Shown in pieces: positions 1 to 10,350 of a stretch of 64,000 bases of DNA (position 1 is its first letter; the number at the start of each line of letters is the position of its first letter). The position numbers and the translations under genes were made by a program. Under the pieces are notes generated by a model. The model had not been told where the DNA came from. It did not search any database and was given only the letters and a program-made list of their open reading frames with translations. Location: assembly GCF_028389875.1 (NCBI RefSeq), contig NC_084674.1, positions 13,921,501 to 13,985,500 of the forward strand. The letters are read 5' to 3'. The stretch is from Rhea pennata (lineage: Eukaryota > Chordata > Aves > Rheiformes > Rheidae).

Positions 1-941
1 CCCCAGGGCTCAGTACTGGGTCCCATCCTGTTCAACTTCTTCATCAATGACCTGGATAAGGGGGCAGAGTGCCTCCTCAGCAAGTCTGCTGATGATACCA
101 AGGTGGGAGGAGTGGCTGACACACCTGAGGGTTGTGCTGCCATTCAGAGAGACCTGGACAGGCTGGAGAGCTGGGCAGAGAGGAACCTCATGAGGCTCAA
201 CAAGGGCAAGTGCAGGGTCCTGCACCTAGGGAGGAATAACCCTTGGCACCAGGACAAGCTGGGGGCTGACCTGCTGGAGAGCAGCTCTGCAGAGAAGGAC
301 CTGGGAGTGCTGGGGGATGACAAGTTGACCATGAGCCAGCAATATGTGCCCTTGTGGCCAGGAAGGCCAATGGTCTCCTGAGTGGCATTAGGAAGAGTGT
401 AGCCAGCAGGTGGAGGGAGGTGATCCTGCCCCTCTCCTCAGCCCTGGGGAGACCTCATCTCAAGTACTGTGTCCAGTTCTGGGCTTCCCAGTATAGGAGA
501 GACATGGAGCTACTGGAGAGAGTCCAGCTTAGGGCTATGAGGATAAGCAGAGGGCTGGAGCATCTGCCCTATGAGGAATGGCTGCGAGAGAAGCCTGGGG
601 GGGGGGGGGGGTCGGCTCAATGATGTGTACAAGTACCTGAAGGGAGGGTGTCAGGGGGATGGGGACAAACTCTTTTCAGTTGCCCCATGTGACAGGACAA
701 GAGGCAATGGGCAGAAACTGAAGCACAGGAAGTTCCACCTGAACGTGAGGGGGAATTTCTTCACTGTGAGAGTGACGGAGCACTGGCACAGGTTGCCCAG
801 AGAGGTTGTGGCGTCTCCTTCCCTGGAGATCTTCAAAAAAAACAAAAACTCTGCCTGGGCACGATCCTGTGCAACATGCTCTAGGTGACCCTGCTGGGAC
901 TCTCCATAGGGCCCTGCCAACCTCAACCATGCTGTGAGTCT
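1..941 (+). mobile_element. CR1 LINE fragment, 3' part (copy 1)
   Basis: The translated + strand shows the C-terminal part of a CR1-type reverse transcriptase ORF2: [13 protein letters not shown] at the left edge (after one frame adjustment), then residues typical of CR1 such as [30 protein letters not shown] and HLPYEEW. The reading frame is interrupted several times, and a run of 12-13 G near 598-611 sits inside the coding part. The element ends in the CR1-like tail CCTGCCAACCTCAACCATGC. It lacks the 5' part (cut by the window or truncated, as most CR1 copies are) and cannot move by itself. CR1 is the dominant LINE of birds and other sauropsids. The element continues into a flank that is also found after copy 2. 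Confidence 0.9.
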
Positions 942-1150
942 GTGTGCACGTTGGTGTTTTTAATTTACATATCTGCAATATATAATAAACCATATTACAT
1001 GTATAATTATCAATACGTGCACCTCCCATACAAGGTTTTCTTTAGCTATAGGTTTCTACCTGTTTATAGAACTAGTGCTACACATGTACATACCTATCTG
1101 GCTGCACACACGTACCCTGGGTGTGCAAACACACACCACTGATGGAGCTT
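942..1150. repeat. AT-rich flank of CR1 copy 1, duplicated
   Basis: This stretch matches 2885-3055, which follows the second CR1 copy: both carry TTTTAATTTACAT, AATATATAATAA, ATGTATAATT, TAGGTTTCTACCTGTTTA, a GCTACA-TGTACAT segment and GGCTGCACACAC before CTGATGGAGC. Because the match extends beyond the end of the LINE, the pair is a segmental duplication and not two independent insertions. Confidence 0.75.
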
Positions 1151-1364
1151 GTTCTGGCCACAGCTGTCCAACTCGTGTGGTATAGCTCAGCCATCTATAA
1201 ATAAACATATGCAGAGAGAGAAAGATTGTGTGTGTGAAAGCGAGAGCGAGGTATTTACAGCTAATCATACATACCAACACTCCACATTCATTTTATTTAA
1301 ATTTATATCCTTAGATCTGTGCATTTTCCGTCATTCTCGCTTTGTGTATAGTTTTATGCATATA

Positions 1365-1368
1365 CGCG

Positions 1369-1415
<47 letters not shown>

Positions 1416-1575
1416 CAGAGAAAAAAAGAGAGGGAAAAGAAGTGAGATGGAGGGGAGAGAGAGAGAGAGAGAGAGACTCTTGCATGTGTACATGCACACA
1501 CACGTGCGCATGTGTGTGCACACACATGCACATGTGCGTGTACACACACACACACACACACACACAGTAGCCCCA
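1365..1575. repeat. Compound microsatellite (CG)n(CA)n, (GA)n, (CA)n
   Basis: An alternating CGCG run passes into CA repeats (about 1377-1412), a purine stretch with GA repeats (about 1457-1476), then mixed CA/CATG and a second CA run (about 1542-1566). All open frames here are repeat artefacts with no coding value. Confidence 0.95.
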
Positions 1576-1659
1576 TGTGTATTTTGTTTTTGTGTATCTA
1601 AGAGCAAGAGTGTGCATGTGTCAGAGTGCCAACACAGCTACCCTGATACCCCCGTCAGG

Positions 1660-1895
1660 TATTTTAATATATTAATATATATTAATATATTATTATATAT
1701 TTAATATATACATGTATGCATGTGAGGAGGGTGGATGTATTTTTCTACCCACCCCCCCCCCCCCGGCTGATACATATAGATATTTAAAAAAATATATAGA
1801 AAGAGCAAGAGCATGCACTTGCGCTCGCTTGCTCGCTCTCTCGCTCTCTCACACACACTCTGACACCCTCCGTGCGTGTGTGTGTGCACACAAGT

Positions 1896-1970
<75 letters not shown>

Positions 1971-2080
1971 CATGCATGCATATGCGTGTGCTGTAGTGCC
2001 CCGGTGCAGCCGCCTGCCCTGGCGGGTGGTGGACGGGGCACACATGCACACAGCCCCCCCCCCCCCCCCCCCCCCCCCCG
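1660..2080. repeat. AT, poly-C, CT and GT microsatellites
   Basis: TATTAATATATTA-type repeats (about 1666-1710) are followed by a C run (about 1749-1764), CT-rich sequence, a long GT repeat (about 1896-1966) and a second poly-C run (about 2056-2079). The stretch lies between the two duplicated CR1 blocks and probably includes the least reliable bases of the window, since long homopolymers are often missized. Confidence 0.95.
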
Positions 2081-2164
2081 CAACAGCTGAGCGACACGTT
2101 CCTGTCTCCGCATAACAACTCCCTTAGAAAGGTATAGCTGTGTGCACACGTGTGTGCGTCTGGC

Positions 2165-2884
2165 CAGTCACCAGCGACCTGGCTGAAGGGGCAGCTGGCC
2201 CCACGCTGGGAGGAGCAGCTGGTGCCCCAGAGGGCTGGGTGCCGTCGGGCCGGGACAGGCTGCGGAGCCGGGCAGAGAGGAGCCGCGCGGGGGGCGGCAA
2301 AGGCACGTGCAGGGTCCTGCACTAGGGCGCAACGGCCCCCTGCACCAGTACAGGCTGGGGCTGACCTGCTGGAGAGCAGCTCTGCAGAGAGGGACCTGGG
2401 AGTGCTGGGGGATGACACACTGACCGTGAGCCAGCAAGGTGCCCTTGTGGCCAAGAAGGCCAATGGGCTCCTGGGGTGCATTAAGAGTGTTGCCAGCAGG
2501 TCGAGGGAGTTGATCCTGCCCCTCTCCTCAGCCCTGGGGAGGCCTCATCTCGAGTGCTGTGTCCACTTCTGGGCTCCCCAGTACAACAGAGACATGGAGC
2601 TACTGGAGAGGGTCCAGCATAGCGCTACGAAGACGATCAGAGGGCTGGAGCACCTGCCATATGAGGAACGGCTGCAAGAGCTGGGTCTCTTCAGCCTGGG
2701 GAGGAGAAGATGAGGTTTCCCCAGAGAGGTTGTGGAGGCTCCTTCTCTGGAGATGCTCAAAACCCACCTGGACATGATCCTGTGCAACATGCTCTAGGTG
2801 ACCCTGCTTGAGCTGGGGGGGGGGAGTGGATTAGATGACCTCCAGAGGACCCTGCCAACCTCAACCATGCTGTGAGTCTGTATG
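2165..2884 (+). mobile_element. CR1 LINE fragment, 3' part (copy 2)
   Basis: This is the same part of CR1 ORF2 as in copy 1: [37 protein letters not shown] and [14 protein letters not shown] can be read on the + strand. It is shorter because about 200 bases of the 3' coding part seen in copy 1 (around 600-790) are missing. The left 150 bases are much more diverged and GC-rich than copy 1. The tail CCTGCCAACCTCAACCATGC is the same as in copy 1. Dead copy; only fragments of the reading frame remain. Confidence 0.88.
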
Positions 2885-3055
2885 CATGTTGCTGCTTTTA
2901 ATTTACATGTTTGTAATATATAATAACATATTACACATGTATAATTCTATATACAGGCATGTATATATAGTCTTCAGTGATATAGGTTTCTACCTGTTTA
3001 GAGCTAGAGCTACATGTGTACATTCCTGTGTGGCTGCACACACCGCTGATGGAGC
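2885..3055. repeat. Flank of CR1 copy 2, duplicate of 942-1150
   Basis: Sequence after the CR1 tail that aligns with the flank of copy 1 up to CTGATGGAGC. It marks the right end of the duplicated block. Confidence 0.7.
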
Positions 3056-4924
3056 GCACGCATGTGTGTGTCCGCACGCCTGTGCTTGCCGACATGAAGG
3101 CTGGCGGTGGGTGGCGAGTGCAGGGTCCCCGCAGCCAGTGCCCGGCCCCACTGCACTGGGTGCTGCCCCTCAGGCTGCGCCCCATGGGCAGCCAGCGGCT
3201 CCCCGAGGCCTGACACAGCTCATCGCACCGATGCCCGGCCAGCACTGCGTGGCCGCAGGGGTGAGCCTCGCGGGGAGCCCAGGCTGCGAGGCCGGGGGGC
3301 CTCCTCCGGCAGGATGTGGCCACGGCGAGGGGGCAGCAGGGGCCAGTGGCAGCCGGGCCGGGGCTGGGGCCGGCGCCAGCGCAGAGGAAGCAGGGGCGAC
3401 CGCCACGAAAAGCCTCCTGCCCGGGGCCCCGTCCAGCTGCGCCGGGCTGCAAGCCCCATTCCGAGGGGCTCCCTGTCCGTCCCGTCCCGCCCCGCGGGGG
3501 TCCCGTCCCGTCCCGCGGGGGTCCCCATCCCCCAGGTGGGAGCAGGCTCTGCTCGGGGAGCGCCAGCAGCCGCTGTTGGGGTGGGAGCAGCCGCCAGGCC
3601 GGACACAGCTGCAGCCGGGGGCTGCGGGAGGGAAATGGCGGCGAAGAACCCCGGGGACGCGGGGGGGAGGAGGAGGAGGAGGAGGAGGGAGCAGGAGGCA
3701 GGGCCGTTCGGGCATGGCGTGGTGTGCGTGGGCCAGGGAGGCGGTGCCGATGAGGGGGTGTGTGCGCACACGCGCGTGTGTGTATGTATGCATGTGTGTA
3801 CATGTGTGTACATGCGTGCATGCGTGTGCATGCATGCTCCAGTCCGTGCACAGCTATGTGTGCACCTTGGGTGGCCGCGCGCGTGTGCACCGGCACCTGC
3901 TGCCCGCGTGTGCCTGCAGCGATGCCCCCAGCGCACCCCTCCCCAGGCCCACGCACGGTGGGTGCACGCGGATTTGCCCCCTCACCCCACCCTCTGGGCG
4001 CTGGGGCCCTCCAGCCCCTCTCCCAGCCGTCTCTGCAAGCAGGGCACGGCGGGGTCACCGCTCCATCCTCCCCCCCCCCCCCCGAGGGGCGCCCAGTCCT
4101 CCCACCCCCAGTGGGATTTGGTGGGGGGTCCCCTAGCGCTGCCCCCGCCCCTCCGCAGAGCTGCGGCCTGCAGTAGCGCTGGGCCCGCCGCGGCCTGCCC
4201 GCCCCCCGCCGCCGGGGCCCCGGGAGGCCGCGGGGGCAGCAGCGGCGCCCCCCGCCCCGCGGCGCCCCCAGCCCGCCCGCGCCGCCGGCAGCGCGCTGCC
4301 CGCCCCGTCCGCTTCGGGGCGATGCCCGGGTGTGCGGGGAGGGGGGGGGGCACCGGCATGGGCAGGGCCCCGTCCCGCCGGGGGTCCCGTCCCGCCGGCG
4401 GCGGGGTGGGGGGCGGCTGGGGGGCGGCCCCCGGCGCCGGGGCGGGGACCCCCGGCCGCGGCGCGGCGGCTCCGCGCTGCTGCCGGCGGCCGCGGGAGGG
4501 CGTAGCCTGTGTTAGTTCCCGCCGGTGAACCCGGGGCCAGCGCCGCCGCCGCCGTCCCCCGCCGCCCGCCGCCGCCTCTCGGCCGTGGCGGCCCCTCTTG
4601 GGCAGCGGGCGGCGGGGGCGGCGCGGCGCGGGGAGGCCGCCGCGGGGCCCCAGCCGCCGCCGCGCCGGGCGCCCCCCTCCTCGCCGCGGCCGCCGCGCCG
4701 GGCGCGCCCCCGAAATCGCGGCGGGGGGCGGCGGGCGGCGGGCGGCGCGGGGCGGCGGCGCGGCGGCGGGCTGGGGGGCGGCGGGGCGCGGGGCGCTGCG
4801 CGGGCGGCGCGGCGCGGGGGGCCCCGGCGGCGCCGCGGGAGCCCCGCGAAGGGGCCCCAAGAAGCACAAGTTGGAGCTGGCGGCGGACCAGGCTGTTGTT
4901 GTTCTCAACGCGGTCCGCCCCGCG
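3056..4924. other. GC-rich stretch and CpG island upstream of H1-10
   Basis: No gene is supported here. CpG density rises steadily from about 3200 and is extreme from 4150 to 5130. Local features are a pair of GTCCCGTCCCGCGGGG-type direct repeats (about 3476-3527), a GGA repeat (3664-3690), a second CATG/GTGT-rich stretch (3757-3835) and a C run (4070-4083). Open frames of 300-470 codons on both strands come from the lack of AT-rich stop codons. They are low-complexity Pro/Ala/Gly/Arg with no recognisable domain. Confidence 0.7.
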
Positions 4925-4928
4925 CTCA

Positions 4929-4934
4929 TATAAA
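4929..4934 (+). promoter_or_regulatory. TATA box of H1-10
   Basis: A TATAAA motif in a GC-rich island, about 205 bases before the H1-10 start codon. Transcription would begin near 4960, giving a 5' UTR of about 180 nt. It is the only AT-rich hexamer in the surrounding 500 bases. Confidence 0.7.
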
Positions 4935-5139
4935 GGGCGGCGGCGGCGCCCGCCCCGCCAGAGCGCGGCGGCGGCGCGGAGCCGAGCGGAGCCGAGCCAG
5001 CCAGTAGCGCCGCGCCGGGCCTCCGCCACGCCGGGGCAGCCCCCGCCCTCCGCCGCCCGCTCGCCCCAGCCCCGCGGAGCCCCAGCCGTCGCCGCTGCCG
5101 CCTTCTCTTTGCTGCTGCGGCTCTCGTCCGCGCGGCACC

Positions 5140-5799
5140 ATGTCGGTGGAGCTGGAAGAAGCCGATCTGCCGCTCACCGAGGCGGAGGAGGTGCCGCTCG
5201 CCCCGGAGAAGAAAGCGGCCTCTAAGAAGGCGAAAGGCGGCGGCGGCTCTTCTCTGTCGCCTTCGAAGAAGAAAAAGAACAACAAAAAGAAGAACCAGCC
5301 GGGTAAATACAGCCAGCTGGTGGTGGAGACTATCCGCAAGCTGGGCGAACGCAATGGCTCCTCGCTGGCCAAGATCTACAACGAGGCCAAGAAGGTGGCC
5401 TGGTTCGACCAGCAGAACGGCAGGACCTACCTGAAATACTCAATCAAGGCGCTGGTGCAGAACGACACGCTGCTCCAGGTCAAGGGCACCGGCGCCAACG
5501 GCTCCTTCAAGCTCAACAGGAAGAAGCTGGAAGGCGGCGGCGACGGGGGCGCGGGCAGCAGCTCCCACAAGTCCCACAAGAAGGCGACGGCCTCCACGTC
5601 TCGGCGGGCGGAGAAGAAGCCCGCGTCCAAGAGCAAGAAGCCCGAGAAGAAATCCCACAAGAAAGGCGCCAGCAGCGCGGCGGCCAAGAAGGACAAGGGC
5701 AAAGCCAAGAAGGCCACCAAGAAGGCAGCCGCGTCCCCGGGGGGCAAGAAGGTCAAGAAGTCCGCAAAGCCCAAGGCACTCAAGAGCAGGAAGGCATGA
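5140..5799 (+). CDS. H1-10: Linker histone H1.10 (H1x)
   Basis: Intronless 219-residue linker histone. The N-terminus [11 protein letters not shown] and the globular domain (about residues 55-130) closely follow human H1.10 from memory: [60 protein letters not shown] and [16 protein letters not shown]. The C-terminal third is a Lys/Ala/Ser tail that contacts linker DNA. Human H1.10 is about 213 residues, so length agrees. The ATG has a good context (GCACCATGT) and follows a 5' UTR without introns. H1.10 is a replication-independent linker histone of the nucleus. In keeping with that, the gene ends in a polyA signal (6630) and shows no histone stem-loop after the stop. It is the only gene on the + strand, next to HMCES and COPG1 as in human 3q21. 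Confidence 0.97.
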   Translation: MSVELEEADLPLTEAEEVPLAPEKKAASKKAKGGGGSSLSPSKKKKNNKKKNQPGKYSQLVVETIRKLGERNGSSLAKIYNEAKKVAWFDQQNGRTYLKYSIKALVQNDTLLQVKGTGANGSFKLNRKKLEGGGDGGAGSSSHKSHKKATASTSRRAEKKPASKSKKPEKKSHKKGASSAAAKKDKGKAKKATKKAAASPGGKKVKKSAKPKALKSRKA

Positions 5800-6655
5800 G
5801 AGCGGGGCGCAGGGAGCCCCGCCGCCGCGGCGGGGGAGCGGGGGCCCCCGGCCTCGCTGCCCGCCGCCCAGGACTGTGAGCCCCACGGCACAGACTGCTC
5901 TGAGGACAGACCCCGGGGACCCGCTTTGTCTTTGTGTTGCTGACTCGGCTCCGCAGCCGCCGCCGTGCGCAGTGAGCGGGGCTGCGGCTGCCCCAGCCTC
6001 CCCCTCCTCCCCTCCCCGCCGCCTTACCTTCCCCCTCCGCGCGCTCCTCCTCCCCCCCGCGCCCCCGCGCCGCTCCCTTTTGTTTTCGGCCGTGCCCTCC
6101 CCCCCCTTCGTAGACGGTTCTAACTGCTCCCCCTCCCCGGCGCCCCGATATTTTACAGGGTTTTTTTTTTCCCGCCTTGTCTCCATGGCAGCCATTTTGT
6201 GAGCGCCCACGCGCCCCCGGCCGGGCGCGCGCCACGTGGGCCGCGCTCGCGCCGCCCGCGCGCGGATCGGGCCCCTTCCCCCCCCCCCCCCCCCCCCATT
6301 GTTACTGCTGCCTGCGCTGAGGATTTTCGAACGGCGACGGCGCCCCCTATTGGCTCCCGGCCCCCGCCGCCATGGCAACGGCCCGTTGGGCGCCAATTGG
6401 CTGCGGCGGCGTCCGGGCCGCTGAGCGGGGGCCGGCGCCGGCGGGCGGCGCCTGCTGCCCCCTGGCGCCCGCGCGGCCTCCGCCGGCCCGGGCGCGCCCG
6501 CGGCGCCCCGCAGCCCCTGCAACCGCGTATTCAGGTCGCATCTTCAATGGCCTTTATTTTTTTTTTCTTTTTTTTTGTCGTTTATGGGATTTTTTTGAGG
6601 GTTTTGTCTTTTTTCTTTCGGTTGTTTCAAATAAATTGTTTGAAAACTTTTGAGC
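5800..6655 (+). other. H1-10: H1-10 3' UTR
   Basis: About 850 bases between the stop codon and the polyA signal. The middle part is CpG-rich and contains promoter-like motifs (reported separately). The last 120 bases are T-rich, with several T runs before AATAAA. Confidence 0.6.
6630..6635 (+). terminator. PolyA signal of H1-10
   Basis: AATAAA on the + strand, followed about 20 bases later by a TG-rich element (GAGCTGTGGTGTGCTG). This is a typical arrangement of hexamer, cleavage site and downstream GU-rich element. Confidence 0.8.
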
Positions 6656-9600
6656 TGTGGTGTGCTGCTCTCTGGCAGGTGAGGTGGGTGGATGGGGTGT
6701 GGGGGGGAGGGTCTGTCCAGCCCTTGGGGGACGGTGAGTGGGCAGTGCTGCTGTGGAAGCCCAGGCTTGGGGGTGGGGGTGGCTTGGGAGGGTCTCCAGC
6801 TGCAGCAGCACTGCATGGGCAGCCCCTCGAGAGGGGCCCTGCTGCTCCTCGCCCACCACGTCAGGTCTGAGGGGGGTAGGGGCACTGCAGCCCTGCAAGC
6901 AGGAGCAGCAGAAAGCAGCCCCAGCCTGCTTTATACTGTTGCAGAGAAATTGTACAAAATACACAGAAATGGCAGAATGTCTTGAGCTCAGAAAGACGAG
7001 TCACCTACCACAGTGCAAGCAGCATGGAGGAAGGCAGGGGGTGGGGGGGTAGGAAGGCGGGCAGTGCCTGTGCAGTTGCAGCTAGCAAAGCTTGCCGAGC
7101 AGGGAAGGGATGCTGGGCTGAGATGTAGAAGGCAGAGCTGCTCTCCTGCCAAGTGTGCTGAAGCAAACCCACAGTCCAGTTCCCACACCCATCAGGAGCT
7201 GCCCTTGCACAGCAATCACACATTAGAGGGGGACATCTCCCATGCTATTTTGACCTGGAGTTTGGCCACCCCCTCCCCCCAACACTGTGCATTTAAGGCT
7301 CCCCCACGGGCACTGAGCGCCCCTGCAGGCAGTGAGTCACTCCAGCAACAAGGGCACCACGAATCCGTTCAGAGCAGAGGCATATCACAAAACCCTGGCA
7401 GAGCCACCCCTCGTCTTCCCATCTACAGTGCCTATTTATAGCTCACACCAGTGAGATTGCATAAAATGCTGTCAGGGATCTAGGCCATTTTGTTCTGCCT
7501 CAACCTCAAGAGCACAGGGCGAGGGATGAACTGGCTGCTCCACGCAGCCCCATATGCAGCCTTCCCTCCCCAGGTAGAAGGCCCTGCAGAAGAAACCCCC
7601 GCTTTTACCAAAGCAGCAGCTACTACCAGGGCACAGCCACACCATGAAGAAGTTGCAGAAGATCAAAGGGAAAGACGACCAGGGCTTGTGTCCATTTACT
7701 GCAGCAAGGAAGTTAGCCCAGGAAAGATGCTCCAAGGAGGTGGTAAAGCTATGGTGTACCACAAGGATCTGGTTTGGCTAAGTCAAGGGAACTGCTTGCC
7801 TCAGGGCAGCCACGCTGTCACTCACAGTACTCAAAGCAGCAGTAGCAGAGTCATTCACAGGGCACCTCAACTGCCTCTGCCTCTCCCCTCCCCAAAGCCC
7901 CAGGGGGAGAAGAAAGCATTGGCCAAGAGCATCAAGCCCTTGGAGCCAGCTCACCTACAAGCATCTGCTGGAAAAAAAACAGTGCATTTGAGGTGTAGTG
8001 CCCAGGGAGCCCAGCACAGATCAGCCTTACACAAAGCTGGACAGGCATCCATGCGACAGGGACAGGATGGCAGCACTTCTGCACCAGGAGCAGCTCAGAA
8101 GCAGCTTTCTTCCTCATGTCCAGAAGACCACAGGCAGCAATGGCCAGGCTATTCACTCCCTCACTGCAGTGTATCAGGCTGGCACCCAGGACATGAGCTC
8201 ACACCGTACCAGGAGGCACCACTCCACACTCCCATGGCCACTCAACCCACGCTGGAAGGGCAGCAAGAGGCCAGCAGGTCTGCTCATGGGCCCTTGATGG
8301 AGCCTGTTCTGGTCTAGTGCCTGTAGGCTTCCTGCAGGGTTGCACTGAGGATGACTCCTGAAAGCCACACTCTCGGCATTTCCCACATTAGAACTGAACC
8401 TAGCCACTTGTTGAAGCATTAGAAGAAATCTGACATTCCCCCCGTCCACACACACACACACACATCTTCAGCTCTCACACAGTCACAAGACATGACACAA
8501 GTTCGAGCAAGCAGAAGGTACCTGGGGGGGGGGGAGGGGAGTAGAGGAGGAAGAAGCTGCACCATTATGCTCTGAGGGGTTTAATCCAGCACAACTCCCA
8601 TAGAGAGCCTTGGCTTCTCAGTGGACAGTTATTCTTTGTCTAGAGATCAGGGCTCACACCTCAGTCACTTGGGCTGTCCCCACCTATACCACCCTATCTG
8701 CTGCACCTGAATAAAGCTCATGAGAAGAGACAAGACAGGCCTCCCCCTGCTTGTGCCACCCAGAGACCGGAGAGAGAAACTGCACTTCACAGTGAACCAA
8801 AGGCAATTCAGGCATCTCACTCAAGAGGTCTCCAAGCTCACCTCTAGCAGGGACAGCCAGCCAGCCACACCACCACCTCTCCGACACCCTCTACCTGCCC
8901 TCAGTGCCGCTGGAAATGAGGAGCCCCTCTTCCAGCAGGGCCGAGTTGCCTGTAAAGCAAGCCCCAGCTGCTTATGCTTCTTTGGTACAAGGTACAAGAG
9001 AAGAGAGAAATTTTATTCTCTCAGGAAACATCCTTCAGCTAAATTCAGCAAGAGGAGAATCCAGATGTGCAACACTCTGCTTCTGGGAGTCTGCAGGTCT
9101 CTACTTAGGACACAGCTGCAGGGTTAGGCCAGCCACAGTCCCTCTGCCCATGCAGACTGCACCAATCATCATCTGCTAGTGATCTCTGGTACCCGAGAGC
9201 TGCTGCATTCACACACCAACCTGCAGTTGTCTCCTTAGTCATTAGATGACACTGCAGGTTTTGACGGATAGAAGGGATGCTATCACTGCAAGAGCTGGCT
9301 GGTCTCAAGTCAGTATCAGACTTGTGCAGCTCCCGCATGCATGCATTTCTGCAACTGGGGAAGACTCCCCTCTCCTCTTATTGCTACAAGGAGGTGGTCA
9401 GATGGCTCAGCAAGGCTACACCCTCAGCACTAACATGTAAGGCAAAGTGCTAAGAAGTATTACCAAGAAGATAAAATATTGGTAGCATACCTGAAAGCAG
9501 CTATTAGGCAGCGAGGGTACAGCCTAGAGGGAGCAAGTGTCCTGCTGCCAGAGCCTGCAGTGTCAGAGGAAAGGCAGGTGAGTGACAGCAGCATGCAGCA

Positions 9601-10227
9601 TTGCATACCAGAAAGCGCCTGCTGCCCAGAATCCGGCTGGAGACCTCACATCTCTCCTTTGGAGGGGCTGACAGCTCATCGCCCAGAAGCGATGAGACAG
9701 CTGGGAGCTGCAAGGCTGGACCATCCTGGAGCAGGACTCCCATGGGAAGCGCTAGCTGCAAGAGCTGTGCTCTTGAGGGAAACCAAGCTGCATGGGCCCA
9801 GAGGACATCCAAGGGCAGGTGACTCCAGTCTCATCATCCAAAGAAACTGAGCAAGTCCTAGAGCTGCAGCACATAGACAGCAGAGATTTTACTGCACGCA
9901 GAGACAACAGCAGCTTCCTAAGGCAGACAGCCTCATTCCTGGGTCTGCACAGTATCCTGTTGTTTCAGCTGTCATACAGAGAACTGCCCAAGAGGAGGTA
10001 CATAGATCTGGGGACCACTCCTTGCTCAGGGGAGGCAGGAGGCTGACACCTCTCCAACACAGATGACCTCCATGAAGGGCCTGCCCAGCTGAGCCCTTCA
10101 CACTATCTGGTTTCAGCTACACTGGTGTTGCAAAGCTTTCAGAAGAGCCAGGACCAGCAGTGCTGCTCCAAGAAGCCACAGGTTTTTCTCTGGACCTACA
10201 GGCTTAAATGGGATAAAGTCCATTCTG

Positions 10228-10233
10228 TCTGTC

Positions 10234-10268
<35 letters not shown>

Positions 10269-10283
10269 GTGTGTGTGTGTGTG
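10228..10283. repeat. (GT)n microsatellite with a CG block
   Basis: GTCTGTCTGTGTGT leads into a GT run interrupted by GCGCGCGC, then GT again. Alternating purine-pyrimidine sequence with Z-DNA potential, directly before a pyrimidine tract and the hairpin at 10317. Confidence 0.95.
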
Positions 10284-10316
10284 AGGTTCCTCCTCCTTCC
10301 TCCTCTTCTCTTTTAG

Positions 10317-10350
10317 CTGAAGATCAAGACCACAGAGTCTTGATCTTCAG
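10317..10350. repeat. Perfect inverted repeat, 14-bp arms, 6-nt loop
   Basis: CTGAAGATCAAGAC (10317-10330), loop CACAGA, then GTCTTGATCTTCAG (10337-10350). The arms are exactly complementary. The T run (TTTT) just before it and the CT-rich tract upstream make a structured site. No coding context. Confidence 0.9.

Noticed and set aside
1331-2051. Several open frames rich in His/Thr or Cys/Val
   Set aside because: Pure translations of CA/GT repeats.
2835-4528. Open frames of 433 and 473 codons on the + strand upstream of H1-10
   Set aside because: They overlap in different frames, include CR1 flank and microsatellite sequence, and are low-complexity. Nothing supports translation.
6553-6558. 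AATAAA on the minus strand inside the H1-10 3' UTR
   Set aside because: It lies in a T-rich tract and no minus-strand gene leads to it; the H2A transcript already has a closer signal. Treated as chance.
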